Assembly (NCBI RefSeq): GCF_022750635.1
Contig: NZ_JAJKBG010000008.1
Span: forward strand, 1-64,000
Reading direction: 5' to 3'
Length of the DNA: 64,000 nt
Source: Brevundimonas pishanensis
GTDB lineage: Bacteria > Pseudomonadota > Alphaproteobacteria > Caulobacterales > Caulobacteraceae
Part shown: positions 24,142 to 33,085 of the stretch, one piece after another
Layout of the letters: every line of letters starts with the position of its first letter
How positions within the stretch are numbered: the stretch's first letter is position 1
The notes under the pieces: model-generated
What the model was told of the DNA's origin: nothing
Databases searched by the model: none
The model's input: only the letters and a program-made list of their open reading frames with translations
Position numbers and translations under genes: made by a program

Positions 24142-26490
24142 ATGCGCGTACTGAATTGCGTGGTCGACGACCACAACCTGTTGCTGGTGGCCTTGGCGGC
24201 TTTGGTCTGTGTGACCGGCTCGGGCATCACCATGCAGCTGTATCGCAAGATGCGAGGCTGCCGCGGCCTTATGCGTGCCACCTGGCTGGTGACGGGCGCA
24301 GGCGCGGGCGGCGCAACCATCTGGTGCACCCACTTCATTGCCATGCTGGCGTGGACCCCTTCGATGGCTACGTCCTACGAGCCGTTTATGACGGCTGGCT
24401 CGCTGGTCGTGGCCCTGGCGGGCTGTGCGCTTGCGCTGGGCGTCGGATCCAGCCGCGGACTGGCGGCCAAGCTCATAGGCGGTGCCCTGTTCGGACTGAC
24501 CGTCACCGGTATGCACTATCTCGGCATGGCGGGATTGGAGAACAAGGCGTTTGTCCTGTTCGATCCCGTCTATGTCGTTGCCTCGGTCGTGCTGGCGGTA
24601 GGCTTCGGCGTTCTGGCCTTTTGGCTGGCGGCGGCAGGCCAATTGCCTGCGCATAAGGTGACGTCCAGTGCCGCACTGGTGCTGGCGATCGTGTCCCTGC
24701 ACTTCACGGGCATGGCGGCCATTACAGTCCTGCCTATGGACGGTTTTGGCCAGTCCCATGGCGTGAACAGCAATCTGCTTGCCTTTGGCGTCGCTGGCGT
24801 GGGCTTGCTGCTGCTGGGATCGGCACTGGCGACCTATGCCCTTCAGGAACAGTTCCAGAGGCGCGAACGACGTCGTTTGAAGGCTCTGATCGACGGGACC
24901 GCTGACGGCATGGTCGTCGAGATCGCTGGCCGCATCGTCATGGTCAACGAGGCCTTCCTTGACCTGTGCAAGCTGGAGAGCGCCGACCTGACCGGAGCCC
25001 CGATTGCCCGCTGGATCGAGGACGCCAATGTGATGACCGGCCAGACGGTGGTGCAGACCCAGCTTCTGACGGACGATCAGGAACTGATCCCTGTCGAGGT
25101 GGCTGTGCGTAACGAACAAAGTGAAAGCGGTGCCGCCGTCCGCCTGTTTGCTGTGCGCGATCTTCGTCGCCGTCAGGAGCAGGAACGCCGCATCGCCTTC
25201 CTGGCTCGCAACGACAGCCTGACCGGCATGCCCAACCGCGCTTCCTTCCTCGAGAAGATGACGCGAATGACCCATTTGATGGGCGGTGGCGGTGGCTTCG
25301 CCCTGCTGGCCATCGATCTGGACCGCTTCAAGGATATCAACGACCTGTACGGCCATGCCGTGGGCGACCAGTTGTTGGTCCATATCGCCGAGAACCTTCG
25401 AGCCGCCGGGCGCGAAGGCGAGTTTATCGCGCGTCTGGGCGGGGACGAGTTCGTGGCACTGGTGGCGCTGAATCCGCTCGCCGGCCGTCGCGAGCAAGCT
25501 GCCGTGGCCGCTGCACGCCTTCGCGAGGCGATCATCCAGCCCATGGACGGCGAACACACTAATATCGGTTGCGGTGCATCAATCGGCGTTGCGCTGTGGC
25601 CGGAAGACGGTGCCGATACTTCGATCTTGATCAACAATGCCGATCTGGCCATGTACCGCGCCAAGGCCTCGGTGTCGGACAAGGTCTGCTTCTACGAGAA
25701 GGCGATGGATGAGGCGGTGCGCCACCGTCGCCGCGTTACCGAGGGCCTGCGCAAGGCACTGGAGCAGGATCGCTTCCAGATATTCTACCAGCCGCAGGTG
25801 TGCGTCATTGACGGTGAGATCAAGGGCTATGAGGCCCTCCTGCGCTGGCCGCAGGATGATGGCAGCTTCATCTCCCCGGACGAGTTCATACCCGTAGCCG
25901 AGGATACCGGCTTGATCCTTCCGATCGGGGAGTGGGTGCTGCGCCGCGCGTGCGAGGAAGCCATGCAATGGGACAAGCCGTATCGTCTCGCGGTAAACCT
26001 CTCGCCGGTACAGCTGGGACATACAGACCTGCCCAAGCTGGTGCACCAGATCCTGCTGGATACCGGATTGCCACCCGCGCGACTGGAGCTCGAGATTACC
26101 GAGACGGCCATGATCTCGGATATGGCGCTATCTACCCACATTCTGCGCCAGCTCAAGGCGCTGGGGATCAGCATCGCAATGGACGACTTCGGCACCGGCT
26201 ATTCGTCGCTGTCGACCTTGCGGGCCTTCCCGTTCGACAAGATCAAGCTGGATCGGGCCTTCATGAGCGAACTGGAAGGCAGTCCCCAGTCCCGCGCCAT
26301 CATCCGGGCGGTTCTGACCATTGGCGAAAGCCTGAACATCCCCGTTCTGGCAGAGGTCGTCGAGACACTCGACCAGTTGGCCTTCCTGCGCGAGCAAGGG
26401 TGCGACGAGGTTCAGGGCTTCCTGCTGGGCCGTCCGACACGTCAGGCCTTGCCGCTGGCGACGCAAGAGGCCGCGCTGGCCGTTGCGTAA
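24142..26490 (+). CDS. MHYT-PAS-GGDEF-EAL membrane protein
   Basis: A 782-residue cyclic-di-GMP enzyme. The N-terminal MHYT sensor has seven membrane helices (about 8-235) with the motifs WCTHFIAML, GMHYLGMAG and LHFTGMAA, a module thought to sense oxygen, CO or NO through copper. A PAS-like segment (about 245-345) follows. Then come a GGDEF domain with intact GGDEF (diguanylate cyclase) and an EAL domain with intact EALLRW, ETAM and DDFGTGYSSL (phosphodiesterase). Both catalytic halves look active, so it may switch between synthesis and breakdown. The start at 24142 replaces a TTG at 24130. It is monocistronic. Confidence 0.93.
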   Translation: MRVLNCVVDDHNLLLVALAALVCVTGSGITMQLYRKMRGCRGLMRATWLVTGAGAGGATIWCTHFIAMLAWTPSMATSYEPFMTAGSLVVALAGCALALGVGSSRGLAAKLIGGALFGLTVTGMHYLGMAGLENKAFVLFDPVYVVASVVLAVGFGVLAFWLAAAGQLPAHKVTSSAALVLAIVSLHFTGMAAITVLPMDGFGQSHGVNSNLLAFGVAGVGLLLLGSALATYALQEQFQRRERRRLKALIDGTADGMVVEIAGRIVMVNEAFLDLCKLESADLTGAPIARWIEDANVMTGQTVVQTQLLTDDQELIPVEVAVRNEQSESGAAVRLFAVRDLRRRQEQERRIAFLARNDSLTGMPNRASFLEKMTRMTHLMGGGGGFALLAIDLDRFKDINDLYGHAVGDQLLVHIAENLRAAGREGEFIARLGGDEFVALVALNPLAGRREQAAVAAARLREAIIQPMDGEHTNIGCGASIGVALWPEDGADTSILINNADLAMYRAKASVSDKVCFYEKAMDEAVRHRRRVTEGLRKALEQDRFQIFYQPQVCVIDGEIKGYEALLRWPQDDGSFISPDEFIPVAEDTGLILPIGEWVLRRACEEAMQWDKPYRLAVNLSPVQLGHTDLPKLVHQILLDTGLPPARLELEITETAMISDMALSTHILRQLKALGISIAMDDFGTGYSSLSTLRAFPFDKIKLDRAFMSELEGSPQSRAIIRAVLTIGESLNIPVLAEVVETLDQLAFLREQGCDEVQGFLLGRPTRQALPLATQEAALAVA

Positions 26491-26525
26491 CGACCGTACA
26501 CGGATAGGCCAAACGCCCGTAAAGA

Positions 26526-26554
26526 TTGACTCTGACGGGCATCAAGGCCATAAG
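26526..26554 (+). promoter_or_regulatory. Predicted sigma-70 type promoter of rpsD
   Basis: TTGACT (26526-26531), a 17-base spacer, then CATAAG (26549-26554). A GACTC (CcrM) site overlaps the -35. It would give a leader of about 118 bases ahead of rpsD. Confidence 0.4.
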
Positions 26555-26565
26555 CGCGCCCTTCA

Positions 26566-26589
26566 CACCACGGGTTTGCGCCCGAGGTG
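26566..26589 (+). promoter_or_regulatory. Leader hairpin of rpsD
   Basis: CACC-A-CGGG (26566-26574) pairs with CCCG-A-GGTG (26581-26589) around TTTGCG, with a symmetric A-A mismatch. It lies in the probable 5' leader of rpsD. S4 controls its own operon in other bacteria, so a regulatory role is possible but unproven. Confidence 0.4.
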
Positions 26590-26678
26590 CGTTTAAACAC
26601 GGACGATGCGTGAACCGCCGTTGAGATAGTGCCTCCAATCGGGGAGGGACCGGGCCGCGTCATATAAGAGAGTAGACT

Positions 26679-27296
26679 ATGTCCAAGCGTCATAGCGCCA
26701 AGTACAAAATCGACCGCGCCATGGGTGAAAACCTGTGGGGCCGCGCCAAGTCGCCGGTCAACAAGCGTTCGTACGGCCCGGGCCAACACGGTCAGCGTCG
26801 TAAGTCGAAGGTTTCGGACTTCGGTCTGCAACTGAAGGCCAAGCAAAAGCTCAAGGGCTACTACGGCAACATCACCGAGAAGCAATTCTCGTCGATCTAC
26901 GCCGAAGCTGACCGTCGCAAGGGCAACACCTCGGAAAACCTGATCGGCCTGCTGGAATCGCGTCTGGACGCTATCGTCTACCGCGCCAAGTTCGTGCCGA
27001 CCGTTTGGGCTGCCCGTCAGTTCGTCTCGCACGGCCACGTGACCGTTGACGGCAAGAAGGTTGACATCGGTTCGTACCGCGTCAAGCCGGGCCAAGTCAT
27101 CGAAGTCAAAGAAAAGTCGCGCAACATGGCTCTGGTGCTTGAAGCCCAGCAGTCGGGCGAACGCGACATTCCGGATTACCTGGAACTGGGCGATCGCGGT
27201 TTCTCGGTACGCTACGTGCGTATCCCGGAACTGGCTGACGTTCCGTACCCGGTTAAGATGGAACCGAACCTGATCGTCGAATACTACTCCTCGTAA
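26679..27296 (+). CDS. rpsD: 30S ribosomal protein S4
   Basis: A 205-residue S4, a primary binding protein of 16S rRNA. The N-terminal region ([20 protein letters not shown]) is of the alphaproteobacterial type without zinc cysteines, and the S4 domain (about 95-160) contains [33 protein letters not shown]. Here rpsD stands alone, as usual in alphaproteobacteria, rather than in the alpha operon. A strong terminator follows. Confidence 0.98.
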   Translation: MSKRHSAKYKIDRAMGENLWGRAKSPVNKRSYGPGQHGQRRKSKVSDFGLQLKAKQKLKGYYGNITEKQFSSIYAEADRRKGNTSENLIGLLESRLDAIVYRAKFVPTVWAARQFVSHGHVTVDGKKVDIGSYRVKPGQVIEVKEKSRNMALVLEAQQSGERDIPDYLELGDRGFSVRYVRIPELADVPYPVKMEPNLIVEYYSS

Positions 27297-27339
27297 TATT
27301 CGGCCCTTGTCCGCCTCGGCGGGCAAAGATCGGTACAGG

Positions 27340-27370
27340 AAAAGGCCTCGCTTTGGCGGGGCCTTTTTTT
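27340..27370 (+). terminator. Terminator after rpsD
   Basis: GGCCTCGC (27344-27351) pairs with GCGGGGCC (27356-27363) around TTTG with one G-T pair, followed by seven T residues. Confidence 0.92.
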
Positions 27371-27459
27371 ATTGCGAAGGTTTAATGGAGAACGGCGTTC
27401 ACTTTTGGGCCAAATTGGAGCAATAAGGCCGAAGATTCGATGGGGTGTAGGGAGGGGAA

Positions 27460-27852
27460 ATGATCCGGTCACTTATCCGCTCTGGTCTGACAACAGTCTC
27501 TCTGGCTGTGTTGTCGGCTGCCTGCGCCCCTGTCGTGACCTCTGCAGTGGCTCTGAACGAGCCGGGGCGGGTCGAGCCAATCTATGCTGCTGCTGTGGCA
27601 GGGAATGTGGCTGTGATCCGCGTGGGCTCCAACGGCTGTACCAGCAAGTCGGATCTAATTCCGCACCTGAGCCGGGGCGTCGGTCAAGCTGTCCTGACCG
27701 TTCGCCGGACCCAGATGGACACCTGCTCCGCACCCGAGCGTGAAGGGCTGGAGCTGCAATGGACGTTCGAGGAACTGGGCCTGCCGTCCGGTACCCTGCT
27801 GATGGTGAATAACCCGCTGCGCTCGGACACCATAGTAGCGGGTCAGCCCTAG
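27460..27852 (+). CDS. Small lipoprotein, paralogue of the 28.1-kb lipoprotein
   Basis: A 130-residue lipoprotein with lipobox LSAAC (Cys22). The mature domain has two cysteines (SNGCTSKSD and MDTCSAP) and a C-terminal strand motif WTFEELGLPSG...MVNNPL. The same spacing and motif recur in the gene at 28071, so the two are divergent copies of one family. A GGAGGGG ribosome binding site precedes the ATG. Probably periplasmic or at the inner face of the outer membrane. No function is recognised. Confidence 0.75.
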   Translation: MIRSLIRSGLTTVSLAVLSAACAPVVTSAVALNEPGRVEPIYAAAVAGNVAVIRVGSNGCTSKSDLIPHLSRGVGQAVLTVRRTQMDTCSAPEREGLELQWTFEELGLPSGTLLMVNNPLRSDTIVAGQP

Positions 27853-27948
27853 TCAGCGCGCGCCCAAATCTAACCGATTATTCACGGGTAACCGTCTGGC
27901 TTCGCTGACACATTGTTCGTCAGACAAAGCTTTGTATGGGGACATACT

Positions 27949-28074
27949 ATGAAATCGCGTTTCGCTACGCTCGGCGGACTGGCGGTGGTCGCTACCTTGC
28001 TGTCGGGCTGCATCATTATCGCCGGCGGCGACCGTGTCGTTCACGATCAGCGCCCGATGGAGGCCAGCCAATGA
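27949..28074 (+). CDS. 41-residue lipoprotein
   Basis: A very short ORF encoding a signal peptide with lipobox LLSGC (Cys21) and only about 20 mature residues (starting III, then AGGDRVVHDQ). GGGGA lies upstream of the ATG. Its stop overlaps the next gene's start by 4 bases (ATGA), implying translational coupling. The lipobox region LSGC-III-A-G closely resembles LSGC-VII-A-D-G of the next gene, so it may be a truncated duplicate or a small partner. Easily missed because of its size. Confidence 0.7.
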   Translation: MKSRFATLGGLAVVATLLSGCIIIAGGDRVVHDQRPMEASQ

Positions 28075-28430
28075 CGCGTGCTTTGCTTGCCGCCTTGGCC
28101 TGTGTCGGACTGTCGGGTTGCGTGATTATCGCCGATGGCGAAGGCTCGTCGGTGAAGGTATCTCGCGGCGCGCCGATGGGGCCGTATGTCCGCAGCGTCT
28201 CGGCGGATGGCCAGAAGCTGCATGCTACGATCATTACCAACTGCACCCAGCGCGCGGACTTTGAAGTGGTCGTGCGCGATGTATCCGACGTGGCCCAGGT
28301 GACCATCTCCCAGCACAAAGACGCGCGCTGCGAAGGGCCGCTGGGCGATGTGCCGATCTATTGGAGCTATCAGGTCTTGGAACTGCCGGCCGGCAAACAG
28401 GTTCGCGTGATGAACCCGTTAAGCCTCTAG
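28071..28430 (+). CDS. Small lipoprotein, second paralogue
   Basis: A 119-residue lipoprotein with lipobox GLSGC (Cys17). The mature part carries ITNCTQRAD and KDARCEGP cysteines and ends with WSYQVLELPAG...VMNPL, aligning well with the protein at 27460. The start ATG overlaps the stop of the 41-residue gene, so these two are one operon. The two conserved cysteines could form a disulfide in the periplasm. No known family is recognised. Confidence 0.75.
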   Translation: MTRALLAALACVGLSGCVIIADGEGSSVKVSRGAPMGPYVRSVSADGQKLHATIITNCTQRADFEVVVRDVSDVAQVTISQHKDARCEGPLGDVPIYWSYQVLELPAGKQVRVMNPLSL

Positions 28431-28438
28431 GGCAGGGG

Positions 28439-28864
28439 TTAGGCCGAGAACGGGCCTAACATGTCGGCAGGGATGCGTTGGGGGCGAAGGGTGCTGGCTT
28501 CGACAAGGCACCATTCCGATACGCCCTGAGCGCAGACCTTGCCGTCTGCGTCCTCGATCCGGACATAGCGGTTAAAACGCGGGCCTTGCGGGTCGCCAAC
28601 CCATGTACGGGCCTTGATGCCCGTCGCATCGGGCATGATGCCGCGGAAGTAATCAATCTCGTGACGAAGGGCGACCCACGAATATTTCGTGCGGGTCGCC
28701 TCGTCGAAGCGGGCGTTCCAGTGGGCGGTGCCGACATCCTGCAACCAGCCCACATAGACCACATTGTTGACGTGGCCGTTCTCGTCGATGTGCTCCGGCT
28801 TAATATCCAGAGGCACGATGAAGATCTCGCGGTCTTCGCGCGGTTCGAGAACAACCCTCGCCAT
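28439..28864 (-). CDS. Acyl-CoA thioesterase, 4HBT hot-dog fold
   Basis: A 141-residue single hot-dog domain enzyme of the YbgC/FadM 4-hydroxybenzoyl-CoA thioesterase type. The signature DENGHVNNVVYVGWLQDVGTAHW holds the conserved catalytic Asp/Asn region, and the central RHEIDYFRGIMP strand is typical. It probably hydrolyses acyl-CoA esters in the cytoplasm; chain length cannot be predicted. ATG at 28864 is preferred over TTG at 28867. It lies 17 bp after the glutaredoxin gene, so the two may be co-transcribed. Confidence 0.85.
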   Translation of the reverse strand: MARVVLEPREDREIFIVPLDIKPEHIDENGHVNNVVYVGWLQDVGTAHWNARFDEATRTKYSWVALRHEIDYFRGIMPDATGIKARTWVGDPQGPRFNRYVRIEDADGKVCAQGVSEWCLVEASTLRPQRIPADMLGPFSA

Positions 28865-28881
28865 CAATCAGCCCCCGCTGG

Positions 28882-29229
28882 TTAGTCTTCGGCCGGGCCG
28901 ATGCCCTTTTCGGCCATCAGAGCCTGAAGCTCACCGGCGTTGAACATTTCACGCATGATGTCCGAACCACCGACGAATTCGCCCTTAACGTAGAGCTGCG
29001 GGATGGTCGGCCAGTCCGAATATGCTTTGATGCCGTCGCGCAGTTGCTCGGACTGAAGCACGTCGACGCCAACGAAGGCGACACCGACGTGGTCCAGAAG
29101 CTGGACAGCGAGGCCCGAGAAGCCGCAGCGCGGCGAATCCGGCGTGCCCTTCATGAACAGGACGACGTCGTGATCTTTAACGGCGTTTTCGATGAAGGCG
29201 TGGACGGGATCAGCAGATTGGTCGGTCAC
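28882..29229 (-). CDS. grxD: Monothiol glutaredoxin GrxD
   Basis: A 115-residue monothiol glutaredoxin with the CGFS active site (Cys35), plus the WPTIPQLYV cis-proline loop and GGSDI glutathione-binding motif. These proteins bind a glutathione-ligated 2Fe-2S cluster and pass it on in iron-sulfur assembly, usually with BolA. bolA is not in this window. Translation begins at GTG: 29229 has AGGTG upstream, and GTG at 29238 is an alternative that adds three residues. Confidence 0.93.
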   Translation of the reverse strand: MTDQSADPVHAFIENAVKDHDVVLFMKGTPDSPRCGFSGLAVQLLDHVGVAFVGVDVLQSEQLRDGIKAYSDWPTIPQLYVKGEFVGGSDIMREMFNAGELQALMAEKGIGPAED

Positions 29230-29310
29230 TTGAGGCACCTATAAGACGTGCTTGGTCAGCTAGGTGTCCAATGTGGCCGGGTCAAGGTGACCGGCGCGTT
29301 TATCCCGAAA

Positions 29311-30561
29311 TCATGCCGTTTTGGCCAAGAGCATCAGGTCTTTTGCCCTGACGGCCATCCAAGGTACGCCCGACATCGTGGCCGCGTCCGCAGCTTCATA
29401 AAGCGCCATACCCAGATCCTGCAGCGGGTAAGACAAGCGTTTGGACAAGCTCATCGCCACCCGCGCCATAGAGATCTGGTCGCTGGCCCAATCAATGGCC
29501 GTGGTCTCGTCCATCGGACGGGCGAGGCGGTGACGAAGTACGACTTCAACCTTGGTGATCGCGGTGAAATCACCCGTTTCGTCCGCTTCACTGATGGTGT
29601 GCGCATAGAGGCGCTCGCGGATCATGGCCCCGATGATAAGGCCGGGCTTGTCAGTCAGCTTGTGGGCCTGTTCCAGCGCCTCGGGGCTCCCCTCTGCACG
29701 TTCGGCCTTCAGCAGTTGGATCGCGGCCCAGTCCATCGGGCTGTGATCGGGCGAGAACTGGTCGGCTGCCGCATCGAACAGAGCACGCGCTTGTTGACGG
29801 GCACCGGCGTCATTGGCGATGGCGGCCAGAGCAGCCATACCCGTTCCGCACAGAGCCAAAGCGCGGGCGCGGCTGACGGGTCGCTCGTCGGGCAGGGCAC
29901 CCTCCACAAGTTCGCGTAGTTCGCGGCCTGCACGATCCAGCAGCTTGGCGTTGCGGGTCAGAAGGCCCGCCTCCAGCGACAAGGCGGCGCGATCCAGTTG
30001 CAGGTCCTCGCCTATAGCTGAATCGTCCGGTTTCAGGCCCAGCATGGCTTCGGCCAGTTGGTTGGCGGCATCGGCCATCTTGTCTGCATCATAGGCGACG
30101 CGGGCCTTGCGGGCATTCAATCGGGCGCGCAGGGCTTCCACCTCGGCCTGGGTCTCGGAGCGGCGCGCGGCAGGCAGGCCATCGAGGCTGGTCAGCAAGC
30201 CATCAAGACGACGCGGGATACCGAACAGGTCAAAGGCCAACATGGCCGTGTGGCCGACGTCGACGGCGGCGCGAATGGTTTGGTCCTCGTTCAGCGCGGC
30301 ACGGCTGGCATCGCGTCCGGCTTGTTCGGCACGCTGAAGGCTTTCCGAGGAGCCGGAGCGGCGGGCATGTTCGCGCCAGAGAGCGGCTGCGCGCATCCAT
30401 CCCTCATAGGGACGGGGGCAGGACACGCGACCCGCGTCGATGGATTGGTTGCGGGCTTCGATCTCGACTAGGTTCAATCCGACCAGCTCCAACCAGCCCA
30501 GATCCTGGCTATCGCGGGCCTTCTCGAAAAGGCGTCTCAGATCTCTTCCAAACTCGAACAT
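29311..30561 (-). CDS. Unknown 416-residue helical-repeat protein
   Basis: A soluble, Ala/Leu/Arg/Glu-rich protein predicted nearly all helical. Repeated helix pairs suggest a TPR or similar solenoid (for example ALCGTGMAALAAIANDAGARQQARALFDAAADQ and EALEQAHKLTDKPGL). The N terminus FEFGRDLRRLFEKARDSQDLGWLELVGLNLVEIEA looks cytoplasmic; there is no signal peptide or membrane segment. It is a single gene downstream of a short gap. It is probably a scaffold or interaction protein, but no family is recognised. Confidence 0.75.
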   Translation of the reverse strand: MFEFGRDLRRLFEKARDSQDLGWLELVGLNLVEIEARNQSIDAGRVSCPRPYEGWMRAAALWREHARRSGSSESLQRAEQAGRDASRAALNEDQTIRAAVDVGHTAMLAFDLFGIPRRLDGLLTSLDGLPAARRSETQAEVEALRARLNARKARVAYDADKMADAANQLAEAMLGLKPDDSAIGEDLQLDRAALSLEAGLLTRNAKLLDRAGRELRELVEGALPDERPVSRARALALCGTGMAALAAIANDAGARQQARALFDAAADQFSPDHSPMDWAAIQLLKAERAEGSPEALEQAHKLTDKPGLIIGAMIRERLYAHTISEADETGDFTAITKVEVVLRHRLARPMDETTAIDWASDQISMARVAMSLSKRLSYPLQDLGMALYEAADAATMSGVPWMAVRAKDLMLLAKTA

Positions 30562-30664
30562 GGGTCCGCTTGTCCCGGTTTGGGATCACGGATTGATCCC
30601 TCCTGTTGCCAAGCAAACGCAGCGCCACGACGTTGGTTCGAAGTGAAATATCGTTGATTTTTTA

Positions 30665-31027
30665 TTACCCTAGGGAAGGCGCGGATTTCACGCACCTTTC
30701 CAGTTTCTCGACGGTAGTGGGAACGCCCCGGCTAAGTTCGCGCACCGCGCGAATTCGTGCGCTGGACAGATCGCGCTCGGTCAAGGTTGTGGGACGGCCG
30801 GAGGCTTGGCCCATCTGGATTGTGGCCAGGGACCAATAAAGCGCGGCGTCAAACAGTAGCCTGCCGCGCGCACTCTCATTGCCTTCCAATTCGGAGCCGG
30901 CCTGTGTCACCCCTGCGCACGCGACCGCGTCCGCGTAGGAAACCACCAGCGGGCGCGCAGCCGTCGCAGCAGGCGCGGACTGGCTGAATGCCAGAAGCAC
31001 CGACATCGCCAAGGCAACACTCAACAT
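30665..31027 (-). CDS. Unknown exported 120-residue protein
   Basis: A small exported protein. The hydrophobic N terminus (MLSVALAMSVLLAFSQSAPA) looks like a Sec signal peptide cleaved near residue 20. The mature part is helical with two cysteines (VACAGV and LERCVKS) about 72 residues apart. It is monocistronic and divergent from the YczE-like gene. No family is recognised. Confidence 0.65.
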   Translation of the reverse strand: MLSVALAMSVLLAFSQSAPAATAARPLVVSYADAVACAGVTQAGSELEGNESARGRLLFDAALYWSLATIQMGQASGRPTTLTERDLSSARIRAVRELSRGVPTTVEKLERCVKSAPSLG

Positions 31028-31337
31028 GAACTCTCCAAATGGAAGCTGTGCTTCCGCGAGGGTAGGTAATCACTTCTACAGGACGTAGAAAACCCCGCAA
31101 CACTACGCATTATGCACGGCTTTGCGGCACTTCCATGCTTTGTGGCTGCCTAACCAGTCAGTTGGTGAAGCTCTTTTGCGCTCCGCTCTCGTCCGCGCGG
31201 GAGTATAGAAGCCCCACGCCACCTTCATCGTGCGCGTAGCCGTAGGGTGCGCAAAGCGTTCCATAGGCAATGGCGTCTGCGCTGTTCAGCGGCGATTATC
31301 CCTCGCGTCGGAGAGTTGGATCGGGCATGACGGGGTT
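31028..31337. other. Intergenic region with no recognised feature
   Basis: This 310-bp gap between two divergent genes should hold both promoters. I found no RNA gene, strong hairpin, CtrA-type box or credible ORF. An in-frame upstream extension of the membrane-protein ORF from 31230 is not supported. Confidence 0.4.
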
Positions 31338-31928
31338 ATGTGGGTGCGTCGATTTATCCAGTTATTGGCAGGCTTGTCGCTGTTCGGCCTTGGGGCCGCG
31401 CTTATGGTGCGGGCGCATCTGGGGTTGGATCCCTGGAATGTGTTCCATCAGGGTTTGGCAGGTCTGACCGGCTTAAGCCTTGGCGTGCTCAGCATCCTGT
31501 CCGGCGTGGTAGTGATGCTGCTTTGGATACCGCTGCGCCAAAAGCCCGGTGTCGGTACTATTATGAACATTCTGGTGATCGGTCTGACACTGGACCTGTT
31601 CCTGTGGCTCATCCCGGAGTTTGACGGATGGCCGCTGCGGGTTTCAGCCTTGCTGATCGGCGTCGTGCTGACGGGTGTCGGCTCGGCCGCCTATATCGGC
31701 GCGGGCATGGGCACAGGACCGCGTGACGGGTTGATGGTGGGGCTGAACCGCAAGTTTGGTTGGTCCATCCGCGTTTCGCGCATGCTGGTAGAGTTGGTCG
31801 TTCTGGCGATTGGCTGGCTGCTGGGCGGCGTTGTGGGCGTCGGCACCGTGGTGTTTGCCCTCAGCATCGGTCCGCTGGTGCAGTTCTTCTTGCCTTATTT
31901 CCAGAAGTGGTGGATGCCGAAGGCCTAG
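31338..31928 (+). CDS. YczE/YitT-like inner-membrane protein
   Basis: A 196-residue integral membrane protein with about five helices and the family motifs GLDPWNVFHQGLAGLTGLSLG and GAGMGTGPRDGLMVGL. The YczE family is widespread, of unknown transport or assembly function; the Bacillus member affects surfactin and bacillaene production. The start at 31338 follows GGGG. Its stop codon shares the tetranucleotide CTAG with the stop of the convergent ada gene. Confidence 0.85.
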   Translation: MWVRRFIQLLAGLSLFGLGAALMVRAHLGLDPWNVFHQGLAGLTGLSLGVLSILSGVVVMLLWIPLRQKPGVGTIMNILVIGLTLDLFLWLIPEFDGWPLRVSALLIGVVLTGVGSAAYIGAGMGTGPRDGLMVGLNRKFGWSIRVSRMLVELVVLAIGWLLGGVVGVGTVVFALSIGPLVQFFLPYFQKWWMPKA

Positions 31929-32986
31929 GCTGCCTGTTGGCGGAGCGCTCGCTCGATCTCGATCAGCCGCTGCTTGCGCCATAGCCCGCCCGCATAACCC
32001 GTCAACGAGCCGTCCGCGCCGATCACGCGGTGGCAGGGGATCATCAGCGCGATCTGGTTTGAGCCATTGGCGCGGGCGACGGCGCGCACGGCGGTTGGCT
32101 GTCCGATCTGGCGAGCGATCTCGCCATAGGAGCGTGTCTCTCCAGCGGGGATGCTCTGCAGAGCCTGCCAGACGCGCTTGTAGAAGTCGGTGCCGTGCAT
32201 GGCCAAGGGCGTCTCGAAACGGGCAGAGCGGGCGGTGAAATAGTCGGCCAGTTCTGCCTCGGCTTGTTCTGCAGGGGCAAAGCGACCGATACCAAGGCCA
32301 CCCGGTGTGGCGGCTTGCAGCTTCTTCAGCTCTGCGGGCAGACCCTTGCGGTCCACGAACTCCAGCAGGTGCAAATGGGTGGCGCTGCTGACGGCGATCA
32401 TATCGCCAAGGGCCGTGGGTATCCACGTCGCCCGCATGTGGCCGTCTGTTTTCAGGTCTGCGGGCGCGCATCCCATCAGCTTGGCAAAGGCCGCACGGAA
32501 GGCGGAAGAAGACTCAAAGCTGGCATCCAGTTGTGCAGTCAAAACCGATCCTCCCAAGGCCAGTGTCTCGAAGCCTTCGCGCAGGCGGCGCTGGCGGGCC
32601 ATTTCCAGAAACGTCATGCCGAAGTGGCGTTTAAAGGCGCGGCGCACCGTGGACAGATCGTATCCCATGCGGGCGATGTCCGGCTCGGACCAGCGGCGGT
32701 GCGGCTCGGCATCCAGTTGTTCCAACAGGGCAGTGATGACCGGTTCGTTCTGGGCTGACGCCTGTACCGGATGGCAGCGTTTGCAAGCGCGAAACCCCGC
32801 CTCGATACATTCGCCCACGGTTTCCCTGAAGGTGCAGTTCTCGCGCAGTGGTTTCCTTGCCGGACAGGTCAGGCGACAGAAGATGCCGGTCGAATGAACG
32901 CACACAAACACCCGCCCATCATAGCGGTCATCACGCGCGACGAGGGCGTCGTAGAGGGCGTCATCACTGGGCAGGTCGAACAACAT
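31925..32986 (-). CDS. ada: Ada, methylation-responsive regulator and DNA repair methyltransferase
   Basis: A 353-residue Ada protein with all three parts. The N-terminal zinc domain has Cys37, Cys41, Cys68 and Cys71; Cys37 is the acceptor of methyl groups from phosphotriesters. The AraC-type helix-turn-helix follows (about 85-180). The C-terminal O6-methylguanine methyltransferase has the active site PCHRV near residue 316 and a YGEIA motif. Once methylated, Ada activates the adaptive response. alkB and alkA are not adjacent. Confidence 0.95.
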   Translation of the reverse strand: MLFDLPSDDALYDALVARDDRYDGRVFVCVHSTGIFCRLTCPARKPLRENCTFRETVGECIEAGFRACKRCHPVQASAQNEPVITALLEQLDAEPHRRWSEPDIARMGYDLSTVRRAFKRHFGMTFLEMARQRRLREGFETLALGGSVLTAQLDASFESSSAFRAAFAKLMGCAPADLKTDGHMRATWIPTALGDMIAVSSATHLHLLEFVDRKGLPAELKKLQAATPGGLGIGRFAPAEQAEAELADYFTARSARFETPLAMHGTDFYKRVWQALQSIPAGETRSYGEIARQIGQPTAVRAVARANGSNQIALMIPCHRVIGADGSLTGYAGGLWRKQRLIEIERALRQQAA

Positions 32987-33052
32987 TCCTCTGTTCTACC
33001 TTATCCAGATGACAGTGCCGCCGATTTTCGGGCGTCTATTGTTTGGGACACG

Positions 33053-33078
33053 AAAAAGGGGAGGCCGGAGCCTCCCCT
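33053..33078 (-). terminator. Terminator after prfC
   Basis: On the minus strand AGGGGAGGC pairs with GCCTCCCCT around TCCG, followed by TTTT. It ends the prfC transcript 8 bp past the stop codon. Confidence 0.92.
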
Positions 33079-33085
33079 GATGCGA

